In this document: positions 11,613 to 23,237 of the stretch, one piece after another
Position numbering within the stretch: the stretch's first letter is position 1
How the letters are laid out: each line of letters opens with the position of its first letter
Assembly (NCBI GenBank): GCA_006538405.1
Contig: BJKQ01000003.1
Location: 2,976,001-3,040,000 of the forward strand
Source of the DNA: Hansfordia pulvinata
Lineage: Eukaryota; Ascomycota; Sordariomycetes; Xylariales
Direction of reading: 5' to 3'
DNA length: 64,000 nt
The notes under the pieces: generated by a model
Database searches by the model: none
The model's input: only the letters and a program-made list of their open reading frames with translations
What the model was told of the DNA's origin: nothing
Program-made: the position numbers and the translations under genes

Positions 11613-13662
11613 TTTGATGGATGCGATGGGGGCTGGGAGATGACGGGAGGGAGAGGTCGCGAGGAGGCGCGCGTGGCGAACGAAGACCAACGGGACCGAT
11701 GGTCAGAGTCGGGGGCTGCCCAGTCGGACAGCAACTTGTGGGCCTCAGCAGACGATGATAGAGCCGCGACGACAAGGTGGTGATCAGTGGGTGGAAAGGG
11801 TGAGATGATGGTTGTCGTGTCTGGGGAGTGGTATGCCAGGCCAGATCAACACCGACAGACGCCGCCAGAAATTTGAGTCGCGTTCGGTCGTCGCCTGCAG
11901 TACGAGTACCTCGAGCTATGGTCCGGGGTAGGTTCAGCCTCGCATCCGAGCGAGCACCAGTAGTTCCGGGTACGCAGATTTGCCGGGCGTACAACTCTAA
12001 GAAGTTGTACTGGCTACATGGTCCTCCGGGCTCATGTAAAGGACGGGGGCTGCCTCGTACTCGTACCTACCTATTGATGTGAAATCGACGAGTTACCGCC
12101 GTGCCGCCCGAGAGAACTACGACAAGACTATACTAAAAATGGATAGCGCTTCGGCTGAACGCGTCTTGCAGCCACGAGCAACACGATTCCACGAGCCTTT
12201 CACTGCGACACAGTCGTCCAGCAATTGATATGTTGGATACCATTCGTGACGTAGAGAAGGTTCATGGAGCCAATTGCTACCTACAATCTACATCATGTAC
12301 TCGCAAAGGCGCCCCAAAGCAAAGTCAGCACTGTCGCAGCTCTACGGCCTCGCTGCTGCGCCCTCGAGCGCATCTTCAAATATTGCGGAATTGACCGCGA
12401 GTTATTAGATACAGTCGTAGGGCTATAATATCAACTGGACTTGGTCGACATCCAGTGTTTTGTTGCGCCGTGGGACTGCTAAATAGACACAGTGGTTCAA
12501 TCGTTCATTCGACAGCTACCCTTCGAAAGAAAACAGTCCCAGAAAACGATACCAGTGTGCCAGCGATTGAAGCCTTCGCTTGCGTCGATGGCTCAGCTTG
12601 TTGCTGCGCCTTGTCAAGGACGTGAGAATCGGATGGCATCTGCCGCAGTCGACGAGCGGCTCACCAGCGCCATCTTCATCATGCTACTCCATTGCGTAGA
12701 GCAGCATGGCTCACTTCGCCACGTTTGACGAGCCATCAACTGTGATTGATAAGTTAGCTATAGGCGAATGCTAGATATCCATCGTCCTTGGACATGGACG
12801 GGCAGTTGCGAAAACAAATCCACGTGCTATCGATTTATTGGTTCTGCTCAGCCTTGGTGAATACGCTGCTCATGCAGCGAAGAGCAGGATGGGCAATACG
12901 AAGGCCTGTCTGATAGTTTTTTTACGGACGGTGCTCAGTCCGCCTCCGATTTGGCATGTCGTGCTGGGAGGATTGAGTGCACATTGGGGGGCCTCATCAG
13001 CCCCCCTTATCCATCTGCGCGCGTCACATTCCAATTCCCTGTCAGGAAAGCCATGATCGTAGACGACAGCGCCCATCTCCTGTTCTCGTGGGAGCAGATA
13101 CCTTGGATTAGGTAAGGTATGCCTGCAGTATCGTACCAGTTCTCCATGCATCCCTTATCTCGGACAGCCAGGCACCAGCGTCCGGGGGGGTTCGGTCAAT
13201 CAGTCCGGGCTGGTTTCTGGCTTGGGAGCACAGAATCCATGGCCCTTGGCACGAGAGCTATCGATCACGGGGCGGGCGTGGGTTGCCCGTGCGCCCACTC
13301 CAGCGGGTCGTGTCTCGGCGCCACGGAGCTGGGCGGCTCGGCACTCTGCTCTGTCCGCGAAAAGGGGCCTGTCATGCCCCGGGCAACCGCTTCCGATGCT
13401 GCATCCTACATCTCGGCGCCGCGCCGTAACGCGGGGCGAAGGGGGCTCGGCGTCATCGGCGGCGGGGTCCGGAATCGGTCGTCCAGAGCCAACGCAGCCG
13501 GCCCTCAAGGCTATCTGGCTATATAATGAGCTCCCGCTCTTCATTCATGTTGTATGGTGACTTTGTTAATCATCTTTCTAATATAACCTCAAACCCGCTT
13601 CCGCAGCCATTTCAACTCCATTTCTTCAGTCTCCGGACATCGCTTCAAAGCCCTTCGCAAAC
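11613..13662. other. Intergenic region upstream of SPT6 and of the small secreted protein gene
   Basis: Divergent promoter region: the SPT6 leader starts at 11613 and the 5' side of the small secreted protein gene lies near 13663. Octamers TACGAGTA at 11901-11908 and TACTCGTA at 12058-12065. Open frames are short and lack coding bias. Apart from the TATA box listed separately, nothing recognised. Confidence 0.6.
13520..13527 (+). promoter_or_regulatory. TATA box of the small secreted protein gene
   Basis: TATATAAT lies 136 bp upstream of the ATG at 13663, in a GC-rich stretch. The spacing would place transcription start near 13550 and leave a pyrimidine-rich leader of about 110 nt. A strong TATA box suits a regulated gene. 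Assigned from sequence alone. Confidence 0.5.
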
Positions 13663-14030
13663 ATGCAGCTCTCCATCTTTGCCTGCCTCCTGGCCGCCGC
13701 TGCCGGTGTTGTCGCCTCTCCTGTTGGCGGCGAGAACCTTCTCACGCGCCAGGACTCGTGTATCCCATACGAATGTATGTAATCCTTTCTTCTGTTCGCC
13801 TTCACAATGCCGCCGTTGGAAAGTTCCCTCGTGAGCTTTGCCACCTGAGTTCCAGCCTGGTGCGCCGTTTCAACCTGCGCGTGTATTCACGGGCTCTGCT
13901 TCGAGTATTTAAGCTGACTTTTCCTTTCTTCGTTATAGCCCCCTGCACGACGGACGGCCCTGCGTGCTGTCATGGCTACCGATGCGCTGGGAACGTCTGT
14001 TTCCCGGACTGCTCAGTCCTGGTTTGCTAA
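13663..14030 (+). CDS. Small secreted cysteine-rich protein, knottin-like
   Basis: Two exons, 13663-13774 and 13939-14030, separated by a 164-nt intron (GTATGT...TTATAG), encode 67 residues. Residues 1-18 form a signal peptide (MQLSIFACLLAAAAGVVA, likely cleaved before SPVGG), followed by a short linker to about residue 32. The mature part has eight cysteines at 33, 40, 47, 48, 53, 58, 62 and 67, giving C-x6-C-x6-CC-x4-C-x4-C-x3-C-x4-C. The first six fit the inhibitor-cystine-knot spacing (C-C-CC-C-C); the last two add a possible fourth disulfide. Splicing at the only sensible GT-AG pair brings every cysteine into frame and ends on a terminal Cys before TAA. Secreted fungal proteins of this size are often effectors or antimicrobial peptides; the function here is unknown. 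No family member is recognised by name. Confidence 0.82.
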
Positions 14031-17000
14031 ACACCATGTCACTTTTTGTGGCGAAGGACAAAGCTATGCGAAGTTCATTTGGCAAAAGAACCGGATTGTC
14101 AACTGTCCACTCGAATATTATTTAGTTTCCATACCATGTATCAACGAAATTGGCATCTTTGATCTTGAACCAGTTTGAACCAGTAACGAACGGTCTTGCT
14201 CGCGACAACGAAACATTTGACAGGTCGTGAAGAGAGTCCCAGACACTGAGGCACCTGGAGACTGGAGTCTATCAATGCGGCGATGTGTGCTCAAACATCC
14301 GCATGCATCGGCAGTGTAGTCTTCAAAGTTGACCCTCGACCCATACACGGTGGAGTGCTCTGTAGCCCCATGAACCGTTCCTTCATTCTCTCGTTAGATC
14401 TGGTTTCTGTTGATCGCCTAGGAAGACACCGGGTGGTGTGGCGTGCTGAACAAGAAACCTGGCCCTGGCTCTTCTGAGAAACCATAGAACTCAAGCACCC
14501 CCCAGATCTCTAGTCAACAGGCCTAACCACACGTGCGCCAGGCTCGTGCGAGGCATATGTAAAGAGAAGAAGCAATCTTGTCCGGAAGCTCGATACACTC
14601 GTATGCCGACTGCGGAAGTGGCAGATGATTGCGCTTAGGTGTGACTGCTGGCGGTCGCCTGCGGTATCGCGAGACAGATCTGCTCCTGATCCAGCGCGGA
14701 ACACCATCTTCAAGTTCTTGGGACAAGGCCAAGTACGTATTACTTTGGGAGTAGCCTCAACCAATGGGGTTCTTTGATGCCCCGAAGCCGGTTTCATAGG
14801 CCATAGAATGCAGCGAGTGGTGCTTCTGGTCTTAGCAGTGCAGGAGATAGATGAGGGTAACCAGGGGTCTGAGCGGCTGTCATTGGCGGGCGCGGGTAAG
14901 AAGCCGGCCAGTGAGAGTGTTCCCTGGTTCAATAGTTCGACGTTGGGAGAGGGGCACTCGACCACTCAAACGGGATCATAGACGCCCAGGCCAATTTGAG
15001 ACCAGAACGTTTGTGTGCTCATGGGGGGGAGCCACCTGTTGTTCATGGTCCATTTTCCATGGGCTATTGCCTGGGACAGTGTTCTTGACGAGTACGCCGT
15101 CAGTATGAGACCCTGATACCCGAATGGTTGCGGTCAACGCGGCGGTCGCAGCCAGCCCAGCACCGCCATCCAGGCTGCATGCCCCGGCGAACTATTTCAG
15201 GGGCTGCCGACTGGGGCTTTTGGCCTGTCATTGAAGGGGCCGCAGACGATGGGAAGGCCAGGGTTGAGGCGCGGCGATGCCATTAAAAACCTCATCGGTC
15301 GATCTAACTAGGGTTTCAAGTGGTTGCCGCTCGACAGCTGATGGCGCTAATGAGCTAGCACCGTGAGATGACAGGCAAGCCCCCGCCGGTCCAGCTGGAG
15401 GTCGGGACGCGGGTAGATCGATGCTCTCTGGGGTGCTATCAGGGGCATGACGGGTTTGGGTGCGCAGTGCTGCCCGGCGAGGATTGGACAGACCCGTGGG
15501 TGGATGGAGCACGGAGTATTCCCAGCCGGCCTAACTCACTCTCCCAGCTGCTTGAACGCATCTGTGCAGCCTAAATAAACCAAATACGTAGGAGCAGCCT
15601 CGATGGAATCCTTGCCCTCACGGCTCTCGGCCCGGATCTGGTCATCGTCTCAAGCGCGCTTGAGAGGGGTTGTGCGACGGTTATTCTACCGCGGGCAGCC
15701 CTTGGACAGAATATGTGGCTAATGTAGGGCAGAGAGCTAGCTGTTTCCCCGCTGGTGTGATATTCGAGTAACGCCACGGGACTGGTGCCCCAAGGCGAAG
15801 ATTTCTTGTGCGCACGACTGTTTGATGAGCGCATCCGCAACAAGTCATGCCGTGGTGCTCGCTGTAGCGGAGGATGGGCTGGCGAGTCAGGCGAGGTGGA
15901 GGGTTCTGGGGTTGGGGAGTTGATCCTTTTCCATGCTTCCAACTCTGCGGAAAGAGGTCTGGTGATTCTTCGCCGGTGCTTGGACCCGGTCAAGGATGGG
16001 CGGCAATCGTGGCCACACAAACAAAACACGATACTCCCCTAGCGCGCCCGAGCGCGGGATTATTTTAGTCGCAAGATTCGCAGGTCTGCTTGTTTCTGTT
16101 GCGCTAATGGCTGTGGTCTGGTCTGCATCGTGACGTGGACCTGCCCATGCCGTGTCAAGGAGCTACCGAGATGCTCTCGCGGCTCTCCTGAGTTGAGGAC
16201 CCCAAGCTGTCTTCTTCCCTGCAGATCCATCGGCAGACACATACTGTTGGCCCTACCCGGTACATGTGGTACCTATGAGTATGGCCCGTAGCCTGGCGCT
16301 TGCAAATCGATGCATCAGTCGAGACAGTGCAACCGGTCTCGCAAGGATTGGATATCGGCGTGTGGATTGGCTGGAGTGGGTGATGGAGAGGCGATGTGGA
16401 CAGGAAGCTGTGTGTGTACGCCGATCGAGAGATACATACAGGCGCACGGTTCATGCGGAAAGAAGCGCGCTTGGCAGGTACCGTTGCGCTGCTGTCTACA
16501 TATAGGTACGCAGGTACATTGCTCGGCGGCCAGGAACTCAGGAGCCTCCCGTCTGAGAGCGCCCTTGAACAGCGCGGCGTGTAGAGGGCACGCGGGGTCC
16601 CGCAAGGGAATCTGCTCCAGCAATCAGCCGGAGGTACTCGTATACGCAGCATTTGCATTGCTTGTTTGTAAATCTACATCAAGTTGTGACAGAAGCTGCC
16701 GAAGACACACCCAGTCTCAACGCCAGGTCGAGTACCCTGACTTCTGCCGGCCTGAGCATCTCGACCCACCACCGTGAGCTGAACCGGGTGCAACCCCTCC
16801 AAAGCCGCCCACCCCTCCAACCCCCCTCTAATAATAACCCGCCCGCCCGCCTGCACCAACACAGCCCAGCGCCTGCTACAGCTGCTGCTGCCGTATGTCG
16901 AATCGTTGACCTTGCCAACCCGTTCCGACCCTGCCTCACCGCGTCCTTGGCCGCCTTCCGAACCCGACCATATCCCATCCATCACCACCACCCGCCACGC

Positions 17001-17396
17001 CCCGCTTCGCCTCATTCCCACCTGCCGGCAACGACGACGGCGACGACGACGTGCTGCTCGGCCGTCCGTTGACACCATTCCCGCCCGCGCCCGCGGATGG
17101 CCACTCTCGCTTTCGATTCTGCTCCTCTAGGTCTTCCGTGTCCTCCTTTGCTGCAACCCCGCTCCGCCATCCACCTCGACACTGACTGAGTGGGCGCTCG
17201 CCATCGGCCACCCTGCCCGCCCTTCGCTTGGCCTCCCCATCTCGCCGTCGCGCACTGGCTCGACCCGGTCGCTTACCCATCCTTGCCGCCGACCGGCTCT
17301 ACCATTTCCTCCGGCCCGCCTCCTGAACCAAGTTGGGTTTTTGGCTTCCGCGCCTGCAGTGTCCGCCGCTTCTCTTCACCCACCCCACCGCCCACC
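14031..17396. other. Intergenic region and MAPKK leader
   Basis: About 3.4 kb without a convincing gene. Bases 14031-16600 show only short overlapping frames on both strands. TACTCGTA lies at 16635-16642. From about 16790 the plus strand becomes C-rich and pyrimidine-rich, as expected for the long leader of the MAPKK gene, and carries two short upstream ORFs (16895-16909 and 17097-17189). Confidence 0.55.
17097..17189 (+). promoter_or_regulatory. Upstream ORF (30 codons) in the MAPKK leader
   Basis: ATG at 17097 (context GCGGATGG) reads 30 codons to TGA at 17187-17189 and ends 207 nt before the MAPKK start codon. A second, four-codon uORF lies at 16895-16909. If both are in the transcript they could lower translation of the kinase. 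They count only if transcription starts upstream of 16895 and no 5' UTR intron removes them, which cannot be seen here. Confidence 0.4.
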
Positions 17397-19117
17397 ATGT
17401 CCGAGTTCGCACCGCGCTCTATGAAGCGCAAGAATGTCAAGGGTCTCGCTCTCACCCCTGCCGCCCCCAAGGCCGCCCCCTCTGGTGCTGGTGGAAGCAC
17501 GCAGCAGGCCGGCTGGGGCGCTGGCGGCTCCCGCGCAGCCGAGCCTGACCAGGACAACCAGCTTGAGATAGGTATCGAGTTCAACCTCGATCTTCGCCAA
17601 GAGGACCTCGAGATTGTCAAAGAGCTGGGCTCTGGCAACGGAGGCACTGTCAGCAAGGCCAGACATCTGCCCACTGGCACCATGATGGCCCGCAAGGTAA
17701 GCTTCAACCTTTGCCGTCCATTAACACGCCATGCTGTGCGCACGCGCTTCCTTACTGACATCGCCGCCCACCGCCAGGTCATTCACGTCGAGGCCAAGAA
17801 AGAGCTACGCAAGCGTATTGTGCGTGAACTCCAGATCATGCACGGTTGTCACTCAGACTACATCGTCACCTTCTACGGTGCCTTTCTCAACGACCACAAC
17901 GACGTCATCATGTGCATGGAGTATATGGATGTCGGGTAAGTCTTGAAGCTGCTTGAGCCGCCCCCATTGTTGCCCCGGCCAAAGATTTGCTAACCGATTC
18001 TCTAGGTCTCTCGATCGTGTGTCCCGCGTGTTCGGCCCTATCCGTGTCGACGTCTTGGGCAAGATTGCCGAGGCCACACTGGGTGGCTTGACGTACCTCT
18101 ACGACAAGCTTCACATTATGCATCGTGATATCAAGCCCTCGAATATCCTCACAAACTCAAAAGGACAGATCAAGTTGTGCGACTTTGGTGTTTCAGGGGA
18201 GTTGGTCAACTCCATTGCCGACACCTTCGTTGGCACATCCACCTACATGGCGCCCGAGAGGATCCAGGGGGAGAAGTACACAGTCAAGTCGGACGTGTGG
18301 AGTTTCGGTCTCAGTATAATGGAGTTGGCTATTGGAAGGTTCCCCTTCGCCGCCAGTGAGCAGTTTGCAGACGAGGACGGTGCCCCCGCCGGCATCCTCG
18401 ATCTTCTACAGCAGATTGTCCACGAGCCCGCCCCCAAGTTGCCCAAGAGCGACGCATTTCCCTCCATTCTCGAAGACATGATTCAGAGCTGTTTGAACAA
18501 GGTCCCCGAAGAACGACCCACTCCGCAGGACCTTTACGTGAGTGCCCGAACTTCTTGACATTGAGATGACTATTGCTGACGATCCCCAGGAGCGCAATCC
18601 ATTCGTTCAAGCGGCTAAGCGCACGCCCGTCGACTTGCAAGCATGGGCTGTCGGGCTTATGGAGCGCGACAACCGCAAATCACACCTGGCGCCACAACTT
18701 TCGCCCGCAACACAAGAGCTCCTGCGCACCGGCGAATCCCCTGGCGAGGGCAACCCAGCATACACTCCGACCTCGGGAGAGATCCCCATTGCTGGCGACA
18801 ACTTTTCCCCGCGCGGGTACTCCCAGGGCAGGTCCCCTTCGCGCAATGGCAACGCAAGCCTCGGACGTGCCGGAGGCGCAGCTGCGCACCCAGGCATGGG
18901 CCAGCGATCCCACACGTCTGGCTCCATTCCCAAGGCCGCAACGCCGGATCCTAACGGCGGATCTACATTCACGCTACCAGTTCGGCCTGCACCACCAGGG
19001 GGGCCTTTGCCCCGCCGCCTGCGAGGAACGCCACGCCTGACGGGAGGGAATATCGGAGACAGGCTCCAGGTGGCTACAGATAGACGCGATCAGCCAAGAA
19101 AAGAAAAGAATGCATGA
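17397..19117 (+). CDS. STE7: MAP kinase kinase, Ste7/Fuz7/Mst7 class
   Basis: Dual-specificity kinase that activates the Fus3/Kss1-type MAPK of the mating and invasive-growth pathway (Mst7 in Magnaporthe, Fuz7 in Ustilago). Four exons: 17397-17696, 17778-17935, 18006-18537 and 18590-19117. As read, 505 residues. N-terminus [21 protein letters not shown]; glycine loop [10 protein letters not shown]; catalytic Lys100 (MMARK); HRDIKPSN with Asp194; DFG at 212-214; activation loop [18 protein letters not shown] with phosphosites Ser222 and Thr226. The SIADT loop points to the Ste7 branch, not Pbs2 or Mkk1. The kinase domain ends near 333 and a low-complexity tail follows. After [13 protein letters not shown] the read frame turns arginine-rich; one extra C in the CCCC at 19010-19013 would give a [15 protein letters not shown] tail stopping at 19081-19083, which looks more natural. 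The true 3' end is therefore uncertain. Confidence 0.92.
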
Positions 19118-19501
19118 GCACGCACCTCAGCGCCGGAGAAATCTCTCCTCGGAATATGTGGTCTTCGCCATATTGTTGAAAGTGATGCCGATGTTGGTCT
19201 GGCTGTACTGCTCACACTTCTTTCGCTTGAGCGGGCACTGTAAGAAACCCGACCGGCCTCTGACCTCTGAATTTCCTGCTCTTGTATACGCAGCTTCCGA
19301 CTGCTATGCGATTGCAAACATTCGCGCCACAAACATATCCCGGCACCAGGCTAGTAAGAGATGAGAAAAGTGAAATTGGCGAGATTACGAACGCTGCATG
19401 CACGGTCTCGATCATGGGTCAATGAACGAGGCCCTCTCCTTTCATTCCAAAAACGCCTGCTTGATCACCTCGTTACTTTCCTTTCTCTTCATCACCATGA
19501 A
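19118..19501. other. Convergent 3' intergenic gap between the MAPKK and HAD genes
   Basis: 384 bp shared by the 3' UTRs of two converging genes. No frame with coding character and no repeat recognised. Confidence 0.6.
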
Positions 19502-20540
19502 TCAGGCGCCGCTGCCCGCTGCCCCATCCTCGTCGTCCTCCAGAAGGCGCCCCACGAAGCCGTTGTCCAAGATGGCGGGCAGCTCATCAAGGCGGCGTAT
19601 GACCAGGTCGGTGTGGGGATGTTTCTCGAGGTGAGCATTGGCCGGGTTAGTCAAGAGGACGGTGGCGGCGCCGGCCCGGCGGCCGGCCGTCATGTCGTCG
19701 ATTGAGTCGCCAACCATGATCAAGCCTGAAGCGTCTACTCCTTGTTCTCCTCGCGTCGTCTCTTTATCCTCACTTTGTTGCTGCTGCCCGTCCTTTGGTT
19801 GCTTGGAAGGCGAGAAGAGACCCCAGCTCCGCGCAATGAAGAGGATGCCCGCGGGGTCGGGCTTGGGAGGGCGGAAGTCACGCGTGATTATGGGGTGGAT
19901 GGGCTGGGCGAGATCCGGGAGGAAGCGGCTCAGCAGGTGGGCCACAGGGGCGTCAAAGTTGCGCGTGCATATGGCCTTGGGCAGGCGCGCAGCGTCGAGG
20001 TGCGTCATGAGCTCGCGGAGGCCTGGCTGAGGCACTTGAGAGGACACTGCGGGATCATGTTGGAAAAGGTCGTTTGGGGGCAGTGCTGACCAGTTGCGCG
20101 GGGTGTGGATAGCGCGGAGAGGTGAATTGGGGGGGGGAGGGTGGAGGGGAACGAATTGTACATACTGGCTGTGCGCTCAATGGCACGGATCTTTTCCATG
20201 GCCTCTTCCTGCTCGACTACCGTGGGCCGAGAATAGACGTGGTCCAGGATGTCTTCACTCTTGGTGATGCCCAGCTCGGCGCGCATTTGGGCGAACATGT
20301 AGTTCTGCGGCTCGCTGGTCTTGAGTGTCAGAGGGATCCGGAACCAGGCATCGGGCTTACGGGAGATAAAACCACAGAACAATAGAATGGGGGAGCATTG
20401 CTAAGGAGAGTGGCAATAACCCACCACAACGTGCCGTCAACATCAAAGACAATGCCTCGTAGCTTGGGCAGGTCGCTGCCGGCGCCGGCGCCCCCGTTGA
20501 GCGGGGCGAAGCGGCGGGGGTTGGACGCGGCGCGGGCCAT
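19502..20540 (-). CDS. HAD-superfamily hydrolase, YOR131C-like
   Basis: Predicted small-molecule phosphatase of the haloacid dehalogenase superfamily; substrate unknown. Three exons on the minus strand: 20540-20425, 20314-20166 and 20046-19502, rebuilding DVDGTL|CEPQNYMF and IERTA|MSSQVPQ, 269 residues. HAD motif I is GIVFDVDGTL with nucleophile and acid/base aspartates; a cap-like helical insert follows (QNYMFAQMRAELGI); motif II is in the KAICTRN segment; motif III lysine is in RPPKPDPAGIL; motif IV is MVGDSIDDMTAGRRAG. A low-complexity Gln/Glu insert sits between motifs III and IV. An in-frame ATG at 20561 exists, but 20540 has the better context (CACAATGG). The layout resembles yeast YOR131C and S. 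pombe homologues. It converges with the MAPKK gene and diverges from the coiled-coil gene. Confidence 0.85.
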
Positions 20541-21326
20541 TGTGCTGAGGACTCTGCGCATCCGGACGGCGAGGTGTTGAGGCGAGAAAAAAGGTTGTCG
20601 GAATCAGTTTTCGTGGGCGTGAGCGGTGGTCGGGAGTTGTGTTCATCTGAAGCGGGCAAGCAGTGACTGCCTCGTTCGATGATGCCCTCGCTGCTCAATC
20701 CGGACTGGACGGGGAGCGGCGGCTCCGGGTCGCCGAAAGGCGGGCGGGACTGGCCGGGCTTGCTAACCACCGCCAGAGTGGTGGGGGCTTAGGCGCGGGG
20801 GGCCCTGAGAAGCTGCCAAGGTACATCCAATATGGTTTCCTCTACAGCAATGGCAATGCGACTCTTGAGAAACAAGTGGAGATACGTAGGCCAGAGGGAG
20901 CTCGATGGTGGGATAGTGTACCTAGTACATTCAATAAGAGTATATCCATGGATGCCCCTAAGTAGAGGGTGCAAAGGAGTACATTGCCTCAGCCCCGCCA
21001 AGCAAGGTACTCGTAACCATGCAGCTCAGCAGGGGACGAAGTACTCTCACAGCTGCCGCATGTACCTCGAGCCCCCCGACGCAACGGTTCCTGGCGCGCA
21101 CATGCAAGCTGTCATCGCCGCCCGCCCTGGGATGCCTGGATCTATGTCATTGCGGCTGGTCAAGTAAAGTGTCCATCTGCCATCACTGCACCTCTCGATC
21201 TATTCCAACGCCATTCACACCTCTGCAACGCTTTGCTTCCCATCTGTACCCCAATTAATGTCTCCGGTCCACCACTTCTACGCTTTGTATCGTTAATTCC
21301 ACACGAGTCGCAACACATTGCCCACC
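20541..21326. other. Divergent promoter region between the HAD and coiled-coil genes
   Basis: 786 bp between two divergent start codons. TACTCGTA at 21008-21015. The last 130 bp before 21327 are pyrimidine-rich, as in a fungal leader. No frame with coding character. Confidence 0.55.
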
Positions 21327-23237
21327 ATGGCCGACGAAGAGAAGGCCAAGGCCGAGAAGTTGGCCGCCGCAAAGAAAAGGGTGCGGTTCTATGCCCCCCC
21401 CCCCCCCCCCCCTTCCCCCTTTCTGTCCATGCAGACTTTGTAGCTAACCCGTCCCGCCAGGTCGAGGAAATGAAGAAGAAAAAGGCCAAGAAGGGCGGCG
21501 GCGCCAAAAAGGCGAAAGCCGACGACAAGCCCGCCCAGGACAAGGCCGCTGCTGAAGATGAAGCCGCCGACGACAAGGGCGACGATAAGCCAACAGAAGA
21601 CCCCACCGAAGAACCTTCGACCTCTGAGGCCAAGCCAGACGCCTCCGCCGACAAGGGCGGACCAGAAGCCCCTGCCGACAAAGACGAGCCAGAAGTCCCC
21701 GCCGACAAACCCACCTCTCCAGTCCAGATCGTCCCGCCCGGCCCCTCACTCTCCCAGCAATCGAAGATGCGCTCTTCCTCCTTCCGAGTCGGCTCGGCCA
21801 CTTCCCCCACCGGATTTCCCGGCAGCCCCGACGGCGACACGGCCCCGGAGATCTATCGCAAACAGGTTGCCCGCATCGAGGACCTCGAGAAGGAGAACAA
21901 GCGCCTCGCAAAAGAGGCCGGAGACTCAGAGAAAAGGTGGCAGAAGGCCGAAGAGGAGCTCGCCGACCTGCGAGAAGCCGATGTCGACACAAACAAGACC
22001 GACGGCCCAGAATTGGAAAAGCTGGTACGAGCCCCTACGCTAATCCTCCCCGCCCACAGCTACCGAACACGGGCTCACATGTCCTATAGAAATCAGAAGT
22101 TGCCGCCCTGCAACGTCAAAACTCCCAATTGCAGACGGCTGCCTCCAAGAAACATGGCTCCACCCCTTCAATCGCGGCGACTGGCCCTCCCCCGCCGAGC
22201 TGCAGGCCCAGCTCGACTCCAAGTCGGCTACCATTGAGAACATGGAGCTCGAAATCTCTCGCCTGAGGGCGCAAGCCGAAAGGCAAGCGTCCACTGGGGG
22301 GACCGACAAGGAGCAAATAGTGGCACTGGAGGACAAGGTTGCGCGCTCCGAGCAGGCCGCCATGAAGGCGCAGCGCGAGCTCGAGGATCTCAAGCGCAAT
22401 CTCGAGCGCGCAACCGAGAGGGCCGTCAAGGAGGGAAGTGAGAGGACAAGCGCAGAGACCAAAGCCCGCACACTCGAGCGATCCCTCGAGGAGGCGCAGG
22501 CCGAAAAGGCCGAGCTGGAAAAGAAGATCGAGGCTCTCGATAAGAAGGTCACAACAATGAGTCAGCTGCACAAGGAGCACGATAGCCGATCACAGGCGCT
22601 CAAGAAAGAGAAGGAACGAGCGGACAAGGAGGCTCAGGAGGCGTGTGCCAAGGCGGAACGACTCGAGGCGGAGAACACGCGCCTGCGCCGCAAGGCCGAG
22701 AGCGAGGGGGGCGGCGCCGACGACGACGCTGTTGACGAACTCGAAGAGGAGGAGCGCCAGCGGATGAACAAGAAGATTCGCGACCTCGAGGCTGAGGTCT
22801 ACGACCTGCGCCGCGGAATCTGGCACCAGCGCCGAAAGGACATGGAGGTGGGAGACGACGAGGGCGCAGCCAGCCCCAGCGGCGGAGCCTTCACCAACGT
22901 CGACCTCGGCGGGTCGTCGCCCAACCCCGCTGCGCGCCGGGCCAGCACCCGCGGCGGCGGCGGCTTTGGTGACTTTTTCTCGAGCGGCATCAATGCGCTG
23001 ACTGGCGCACCCAGCCAGCCCGCCGCGCAAGGGGCCGGTGGCGACGACGGGTTCCTCGACGACGACGACATGGACTTTGACGAGGACGCTTTCCGTCGTG
23101 CCCAGGAGGAAGATTCGCGCCGCCGCCTCGAGCGGATTAAGGAGATCAAGCGCGGCCTCAAGAACTGGGAGGGCTGGCGGCTGGACCTTGTTGACGGGCG
23201 TAGGGGTGTCGGGCTCGGCGAGGTGTTTGAGATCTGA
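21327..23237 (+). CDS. Coiled-coil protein (fungal 'M protein repeat' type), frame broken once
   Basis: Acidic and lysine-rich coiled-coil protein of unknown function; similar fungal proteins are often labelled 'M protein repeat protein'. Exons 21327-21380 (MADEEKAKAEKLAAAKKR), 21461-22024 and 22090-23237. Residues about 60-150 are Pro/Asp/Ala-rich repeats (EAPADKDEPEVPADK); long heptad-rich helices follow (QVARIEDLEKENKRLAKE; SRLRAQAERQA); then come a conserved-looking DLRRGIWHQRRKDME and an acidic C-terminus ending in LGEVFEI. Exon 3 starts in the frame KSEVAALQRQNSQLQTAASKK and must move by one base near the CCCCC at 22189-22193 to continue as PAELQAQLDSKSATIENMELE. One extra C repairs it and gives about 588 residues. 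No GT-AG intron can do this. The C19 tract at 21394-21412 lies in intron 1. Confidence 0.75.
21394..21412 (+). repeat. C19 homopolymer in intron 1 of the coiled-coil gene
   Basis: Nineteen consecutive C, directly after the intron donor region. Long C/G mononucleotide runs like this are unstable and hard to sequence; others lie at 27684-27703, 35995-36012, 36790-36805 and 50683-50697. Confidence 0.95.
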
